From positions 1 through 45,533 of the IMG/VR virus record IMGVR_UViG_3300030101_004148: 45,533 nt of DNA; one strand, given 5' to 3'. This DNA comes from a virus. The translations under genes and the position numbers were made by a program. The stretch's first letter is position 1; each line of letters starts with the position of its first letter. Of this stretch, positions 41,016 through 45,533 are shown piece by piece. Below the pieces are notes generated by a model. It was given only the letters and a program-made list of their open reading frames with translations, did no database searches and was not told the DNA's origin.

Positions 41016-41543
41016 TTAAAATGATGTGCCCACATTCAAGACACGGTAGAATATATTAAAATACATTGTACCATTACCTTGCGTTGGATTTGCAGCTGTT
41101 TCTAAAGTAACAGCAGTATTTTGTTCAATTACTTTTGTAGTTGCACCTGTTTCTATTTTACTAACTAAATCTGTAGCAAAATTAGCTGATTGTGCAGTTA
41201 ATGTTCCAAAAGTTGTCGCACCAATCTTTACTTCTAAATTATTACCAAAATCAAATTGTGTTGTGCCTGCGTCTAAATACTGAGATATACTTATTATATC
41301 AATTACTTTGTTTGCTCCAGGAGCAGCTATCAGTGTTATTGAAGTGTTTCCTAAAGTTAATAATGAACCAGTATTTACAGTTACTTGAGCAACAAGGGTG
41401 TCTATCCCAAAAAGATTTTGTATCTGTGCAATAGTTGCAGTTTTAGTTTTTAACTCATTTTCTGCATCTGTCAGCACTAAATAATCTTCCGAATCTAAAT
41501 TAGATATTGAGGGATATGCCGCTGTGTTACTTATCTTTGCCAT
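41016..41543 (-). CDS. Structural tail-associated protein (175 aa)
   Basis: The N-terminus (SNTAAYPSISNLDSEDYLVL then TDAENELKTKTATIAQIQNL) matches the short attachment segments that precede fibre domains. The remainder is Thr/Ala/Gly-rich beta-strands (GATTFGTLTAQSANFATDLV). Probably a small fibre or baseplate adaptor. It overlaps the coiled-coil gene by 17 bases. Confidence 0.55.
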   Translation of the reverse strand: MAKISNTAAYPSISNLDSEDYLVLTDAENELKTKTATIAQIQNLFGIDTLVAQVTVNTGSLLTLGNTSITLIAAPGANKVIDIISISQYLDAGTTQFDFGNNLEVKIGATTFGTLTAQSANFATDLVSKIETGATTKVIEQNTAVTLETAANPTQGNGTMYFNIFYRVLNVGTSF

Positions 41544-41781
41544 CTGGTGTTTCTTTTTCTGGTTCTTTTACATCTCCAGTCCTTAAATCAATTACTGCGT
41601 TCTCGCCATAAGATTTTATAAGTTCTTTTTCTAACTCTCCAAATTGATTTTGAACTAAGTCTAAATTAGGAACTTTTTTTACTAATGCTACAAAAGCATC
41701 TGCTATCTCAATCTTAGTTTGTAAAAACTGTTGATTTAATTCTTGAACTTTTTTTAATTCTTCGTCTTTTAATTTTGCCAT
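41527..41781 (-). CDS. Small coiled-coil protein (84 aa)
   Basis: A single long helix with heptad-like spacing (DEELKKVQELNQQFLQTKIE) and an acidic/Pro-rich tail (EPEKETPDGKDK). It resembles short phage coiled-coil chaperones or trimerisation factors located next to fibres. It follows a TAnnTTTG element at 41810-41817. Confidence 0.55.
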   Translation of the reverse strand: MAKLKDEELKKVQELNQQFLQTKIEIADAFVALVKKVPNLDLVQNQFGELEKELIKSYGENAVIDLRTGDVKEPEKETPDGKDK

Positions 41782-41809
41782 TACATTTTATTTAATTATT
41801 ATACATTCA

Positions 41810-41817
41810 CAAATATA
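41810..41817 (-). promoter_or_regulatory. Late promoter -7 element (TATATTTG)
   Basis: On the - strand TATATTTG ends 28 bases before the ATG at 41781, a perfect TAnnTTTG and identical to the element at 30768-30775. It should start the transcript that carries the small genes, co-chaperonin, terminase, portal, scaffold and capsid genes. No TTTG at -33 is evident. Confidence 0.55.
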
Positions 41818-41824
41818 GTAAATT

Positions 41825-44032
41825 TTAACTTACTGTTATATCTACATTATTTGTAAGTCCTGCGGTTACATTCATTTGAATATATTCTATTCTAATATAC
41901 CAATCCATTGTTGCATTGTTTATATTTCCATTAGTTCTAAATCTTAATGGCTTGTTGTCAAGCTTCCATCTAACATTAGGATTTTCATTTATAGTTGGTA
42001 ATGGAACAGGTCTGCCCCAGAACCACGTATCAGATGCACTGCAAACACCACCCGCTATAACTGCTATATTTTTTCTTTCGCTAAGATTGCATGCTGGGTC
42101 TGATTCACAAAAATAAAATGTTGCTCCAACATTAGTACCACTTGTCCATCCCGTTCCTGCACTACCTGGCCCTCTATATATAAAAAGTTGAGTAGGCCAA
42201 ATTATATTATTAGTTCCTTGAGCAGGAATAAGTATTTTACCAGCGTTTGTAAATGAATCATTTAAAGCGGCTGCTGTTAATTTAATTGTAACTACTCGTT
42301 TTGCTTGAACCACTTTTCCTCCATCGCCAAAAGCTGCAATAAATTTTGGTTGATTTTCAGAGCTTGTAATTCCAAAGTAATTTCCTTGAGAACCTGAACC
42401 TGACTCTCCATAATTACCAAACTTAACAAACTGACCACCAGAACCACCGTTTACAAATAGATTTTGCTCAGACGTGTCTCCAACATTTAATTGGTTTCTA
42501 ACTCTTATTGTACCATTTACATCAAACGCAGCTCCTGGGTTTGAGGTTCTAAACCCTACTTTTCTGTTGTCTGTATCTATATAAAGTGTTTCTTGTCCTG
42601 AACCGTTACTACCTATTTTAACAAGACTTCCAGTATCAGTTATTTCAGAATTACCAATAGCTGAACTACTTGTCCATTTTGATAATGTGTTAGAAGTTCC
42701 TGTCCCTGTTACTGTTCCAGTACCTGCACCAATATCGTCTCTTACTTGTGCTACGGTTCTTGTTTTTATAGTAGTACCATCCACTGTTAAATAAGTGGAA
42801 GGTGAAGATGTCATTGCACTTAATATACCGATGTGTATTCCAGAATCTGAAAATGCTACTACTTCTGAGCCGCCAGCAGATATATTTACTTGGTCAGAAG
42901 CTTCACTATATATTCCAGTATTAGTGTCTCCAGCTCCAGTTCCGCTTCTCTTTCCGAAATTTAAACCTGGTTTAGTTTGTGTACCTGGTGAAATTTGTAA
43001 ATTAGAAACATTTGCAGTACCAGAACCTTCAAACTCTGCAACAGTTACTCCACCATCATTTTGTATACTAAAAGGAAAACTTGCAGTGCTTTTTAGAAAA
43101 GTACCACTATTAGATTCAAAAAATCTTCCATTTGTTAAAGAGCTTGAACCATTCCAGATTGCATTCCTCCCTGATGTTCCTGAGCCTGTAACTGTACCAC
43201 CACTACTTGGTGAACTATTTGTTATCGTAAAGTTTGGATATGTACCCGTTATTGTTATACCTGTGCCTGCTGTTAAAGCAACTGTTTGGTCGGGAGCTGA
43301 ATTAGTTACCGTTATACTTCCTGAACCTGTAATTGGTGAACCAGAAACTGATATACCTGTGCCAGGAGTAATTCCTACACTGGTAACTGTACCAGTATTT
43401 GTAGTTGCAGATGTATTTATAGTTACAGTGTTTCCAGAACGAACTGTAGTTATGTTAGTGCCACCAGCAATATCTACAGTTTCTGCATCATCAATCGTTG
43501 CTGTACCACCACTATCGGCAGTAAGTTTCCAGGTTGACATTGTTCCTAATCCCGCTACTGCATTATCTATTGCTGTTTGTATTTGTGTTCCTGTTGCTAA
43601 TTTTGATGAACCACTGCTTACCGCAGCTGTATTAACACCAATCGTTGGGGTGGTTCCTCCTGACGAAGTTATTGGTGCTGTTGCACCTACACTGGTAACA
43701 GTACCTTGTGGAACACCTGCAACTTGAGTATCTACATAATTTTTACTTGCGGCATCAGTGCCTGCTGTTACTGTATCTATACCTTGTATACGTCCTGTAC
43801 CACTTAGTGTTATATCACCACCAGTAACTGTTAAATCACTTGCTATAGTTGCATTACCAGCTTCATTAACTCTAAATAAAAAACTATTACCTCCGTTTAG
43901 TACTTCAAACTTAGAACCGCTCGTGTCATTATTTGCATCAACCTTTATTATTACATCTGCATCAGATTGTATTTGACCAGTTAATTTTATGTTTTCATCA
44001 GTCGTTGTATCGGCTAAAAATCGTATTGCCAT
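41825..44032 (-). CDS. Tail fibre protein with repeat shaft (735 aa)
   Basis: The N-terminus (FLADTTTDENIKLTGQIQSD) resembles a virion-anchor motif. The middle is a Gly/Thr/Ser-rich repetitive shaft (GTVTSVGATAPI, then GTVTSVGITPGTGISVSGS, TAGTGITITGTYPNFTITNS, GTVTGTGTSNTLSKWTSSS) typical of beta-helical fibre stems. The C-terminal ~170 residues are non-repetitive with Trp/Arg/Asn and could be the receptor-binding head. The module TWKLTADSGGTATIDDAETVD also occurs, in similar form, in the neighbouring fibre gene. Confidence 0.75.
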   Translation of the reverse strand: MAIRFLADTTTDENIKLTGQIQSDADVIIKVDANNDTSGSKFEVLNGGNSFLFRVNEAGNATIASDLTVTGGDITLSGTGRIQGIDTVTAGTDAASKNYVDTQVAGVPQGTVTSVGATAPITSSGGTTPTIGVNTAAVSSGSSKLATGTQIQTAIDNAVAGLGTMSTWKLTADSGGTATIDDAETVDIAGGTNITTVRSGNTVTINTSATTNTGTVTSVGITPGTGISVSGSPITGSGSITVTNSAPDQTVALTAGTGITITGTYPNFTITNSSPSSGGTVTGSGTSGRNAIWNGSSSLTNGRFFESNSGTFLKSTASFPFSIQNDGGVTVAEFEGSGTANVSNLQISPGTQTKPGLNFGKRSGTGAGDTNTGIYSEASDQVNISAGGSEVVAFSDSGIHIGILSAMTSSPSTYLTVDGTTIKTRTVAQVRDDIGAGTGTVTGTGTSNTLSKWTSSSAIGNSEITDTGSLVKIGSNGSGQETLYIDTDNRKVGFRTSNPGAAFDVNGTIRVRNQLNVGDTSEQNLFVNGGSGGQFVKFGNYGESGSGSQGNYFGITSSENQPKFIAAFGDGGKVVQAKRVVTIKLTAAALNDSFTNAGKILIPAQGTNNIIWPTQLFIYRGPGSAGTGWTSGTNVGATFYFCESDPACNLSERKNIAVIAGGVCSASDTWFWGRPVPLPTINENPNVRWKLDNKPLRFRTNGNINNATMDWYIRIEYIQMNVTAGLTNNVDITVS

Positions 44033-44044
44033 ATTAAATTATAT

Positions 44045-45533
44045 TTATGCAACCTTCGTAATCAATATTCTTATATCGTTTGCTGAAGGCGCTGAAGTAA
44101 AGTCTACTGTTACCTTGTTTACAGTGTTTCTTGTTACATCCGCATAGACCGTATCATAAGAGCTATTGTCATACAACTGAACCATTACATCTCTGGTGTT
44201 TAAGTTGTGTGTAACCTCAATAGAAGTCGCACCGCCTATATTTTCTGTATATTGTTCGTTAGCTGCTATACAAGTGCTCACTGCTGAACAGAAGTCGCTA
44301 ACTTGTGATGCGGTAATGTCTATAGTCTGCTCACTTAACGAAGTTACTAAACCTTTTGCAGTTATAGTTGCAGATAGTGATTTATTTGCACCACCTTTAG
44401 TTGCTGCGGTAGCAACATCATCTAATGTAACAAATCCATTTGCAGTTACACCGAAGTTTCCACTATCAAATCCAGCCACACCTTTTTGTGTTGCATTATC
44501 TGTTGCACCTGCACCTGCTATATTTTGGTCTGCTATTACTACTGTATAATCAGAAAGCGATGGAGAAGAACTTGCGGAAATTGAACTATTTGCAAATATT
44601 AAATCTCCAACTTCTACTGTTTCTGTAAAGAATGTACCTGCTGTTGTAACAACAAAGAAGTCACCTTGGTCTAAGGCTATGTTACTTCCTCCTGATAAAA
44701 CAGGAGAACCTGGATTAGTAGAGGCATCATACCCTCCCTTGAAAGTACCAACGCCAGCTGCTATAGTTTGAACTTGTGATAAGTTAACACCATCTGATCC
44801 AGCAACACCTGTTGCTACATTAGTTAGTTTTTGAAAGCCTATACTTAGCGCCGATGTGGGTGCGCCAAGCTCTTGTAAATGTATATTAGATACTGCAATT
44901 CTTTGATTTATCTCATTGTTTGAATCAAAATAAATTAACTCATCTGAATCAGGGTCGTCTAAAGCAGTTATATTATCAACCTGTTCAAGATCTAACTTTA
45001 ATGTTAAATTGTCAGTAGATGAAACGACTGCGGTTATACCGGCATCAGCAGAAGATGTTGCCTCACCAGAAACAGTTACAGTGTTGCCATCATCAATAGT
45101 TTGTGTATTTGAACCATCAGATAATGTCCAGCTTGACATTGAGCCTGTACCACCTGTATAAGCTACAGTTACTGTACCACTACCATTGTTTGTGGTAGAT
45201 ATATTCGAACCAGCGGCTATGGTAATTGTACCAGTGTTTGTAATTGTTGAATTAGAACCAGTTGAGGCAGCTAATGTTATACTATTAAATGGTAGAGAGT
45301 TTGTAATTGTTACAGTATCAGTATTACTCCCTACAGTTGTAATACCAGTTCCTTGAGCAAGAGTTACTGTGTCGCCATCAGAAATTGTTTGGTTAGTACC
45401 ACTTGAACCCGCAAGTGTAAATGAACTCATTGTTCCTGCGGAGAGATTTATTTGGTCTTTTAAAGTTTTATAAGTTACAGCTAAGTTTTTAGTAACAGAT
45501 TTATCATGCACTATAAATTCATCTTCATCTGCT
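44045..45533 (-). CDS. Tail fibre protein, N-terminus cut by the window edge (496+ aa visible)
   Basis: A GTG at 45511 could act as start, but the frame stays open to the window end as ADEDEFIVHDKSVTKNL, a natural continuation, so I extend it past the edge. Shaft repeats follow: SFTLAGSSGTNQTISDGDTV, then the variants SITLAASTGSNSTITNTGTI and SWTLSDGSNTQTIDDGNTV. The C-terminus (TSIEVTHNLNTRDVMVQLYD, ending with VDFTSAPSANDIRILITK) is a common terminal domain of marine-phage fibres. The next gene starts 13 bases on. Confidence 0.75.
   Translation of the reverse strand, partial: ADEDEFIVHDKSVTKNLAVTYKTLKDQINLSAGTMSSFTLAGSSGTNQTISDGDTVTLAQGTGITTVGSNTDTVTITNSLPFNSITLAASTGSNSTITNTGTITIAAGSNISTTNNGSGTVTVAYTGGTGSMSSWTLSDGSNTQTIDDGNTVTVSGEATSSADAGITAVVSSTDNLTLKLDLEQVDNITALDDPDSDELIYFDSNNEINQRIAVSNIHLQELGAPTSALSIGFQKLTNVATGVAGSDGVNLSQVQTIAAGVGTFKGGYDASTNPGSPVLSGGSNIALDQGDFFVVTTAGTFFTETVEVGDLIFANSSISASSSPSLSDYTVVIADQNIAGAGATDNATQKGVAGFDSGNFGVTANGFVTLDDVATAATKGGANKSLSATITAKGLVTSLSEQTIDITASQVSDFCSAVSTCIAANEQYTENIGGATSIEVTHNLNTRDVMVQLYDNSSYDTVYADVTRNTVNKVTVDFTSAPSANDIRILITKVA

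Noticed and set aside
42795-43727. 310-aa open frame on the + strand opposite the tail fibre gene
   Set aside because: Its Val/Pro/Leu-rich product is the complement of the Gly/Thr/Ser-rich fibre shaft and has no start context or neighbours on that strand; it is a shadow frame.
45509-45511. GTG start for the last fibre gene
   Set aside because: The frame continues without a stop to the window edge as an acidic, plausible N-terminal segment, so the gene is more likely cut by the edge.
1-45533. CRISPR array, insertion sequence or transposase
   Set aside because: No regularly spaced direct repeats with unique spacers and no transposase frame or terminal inverted repeats; the GTTTAAAC copies are irregularly spaced and too short for CRISPR repeats.

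Overview
The window is a stretch of an AT-rich (roughly one-third GC by eye) double-stranded DNA phage genome, almost certainly a short-tailed phage of a Bacteroidetes (Flavobacteriia-like) host and most like the marine relatives of the crAss-like phages (Crassvirales). Three things support this. The capsid, portal, terminase, ring and nozzle proteins read like that group. Genes start behind A-rich leaders without Shine-Dalgarno sequences. Several gaps carry the Bacteroidetes promoter -7 element TAnnTTTG. Both ends cut through genes, so the genome continues on each side.

Layout: two convergent blocks meet near 11.2-11.5 kb. The left block (1-11,297, + strand) is the early/replication half. 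It starts with about a dozen small unrecognised genes (1-3,199, interrupted by a tRNA-like element and a hairpin at 887-1,013). A DNA-metabolism set follows: a DUF1599-type protein, a DnaA-domain-IV-like protein, a DUF1071-type single-strand annealing protein, a PD-(D/E)XK exonuclease and an SSB-like protein. After a terminator/promoter gap come a VirE-N/SF3 primase-helicase, an SF2 helicase, a VRR-NUC nuclease and a second DnaA-domain-IV-like protein.

The right block (45,533-11,191, - strand) is the late/virion half. In transcription order it holds two tail-fibre genes, small conserved genes, a GroES-like protein, a small-terminase candidate, TerL, portal, a PAP2-type phosphatase, scaffold, major capsid protein, two small genes, two ring proteins, a 1603-aa nozzle protein, a modular Cys-rich surface protein, another nozzle/ring-associated protein, a cupin, and three internal (ejection) proteins of 281, 718 and 2201 aa. 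Two strong intrinsic terminators (32.0 and 30.8 kb) and three TAnnTTTG elements split this block into transcription units. No lysis gene, DNA polymerase, RNA polymerase or integrase is visible, so these are absent or lie outside.

The most striking signal is not a gene. The palindrome GTTTAAAC occurs 29 times, against about 1.6 expected from composition. It is usually extended to CGTTTAAAC/GTTTAAACG and is densest in the early operon (14 copies in the first 5.6 kb). It falls in different reading frames, in a stop codon, between genes and in a hairpin loop, so the selection is on DNA. It behaves like a dispersed binding-site system (stoperator-, parS- or origin-like) whose centre lies at or beyond the left edge.
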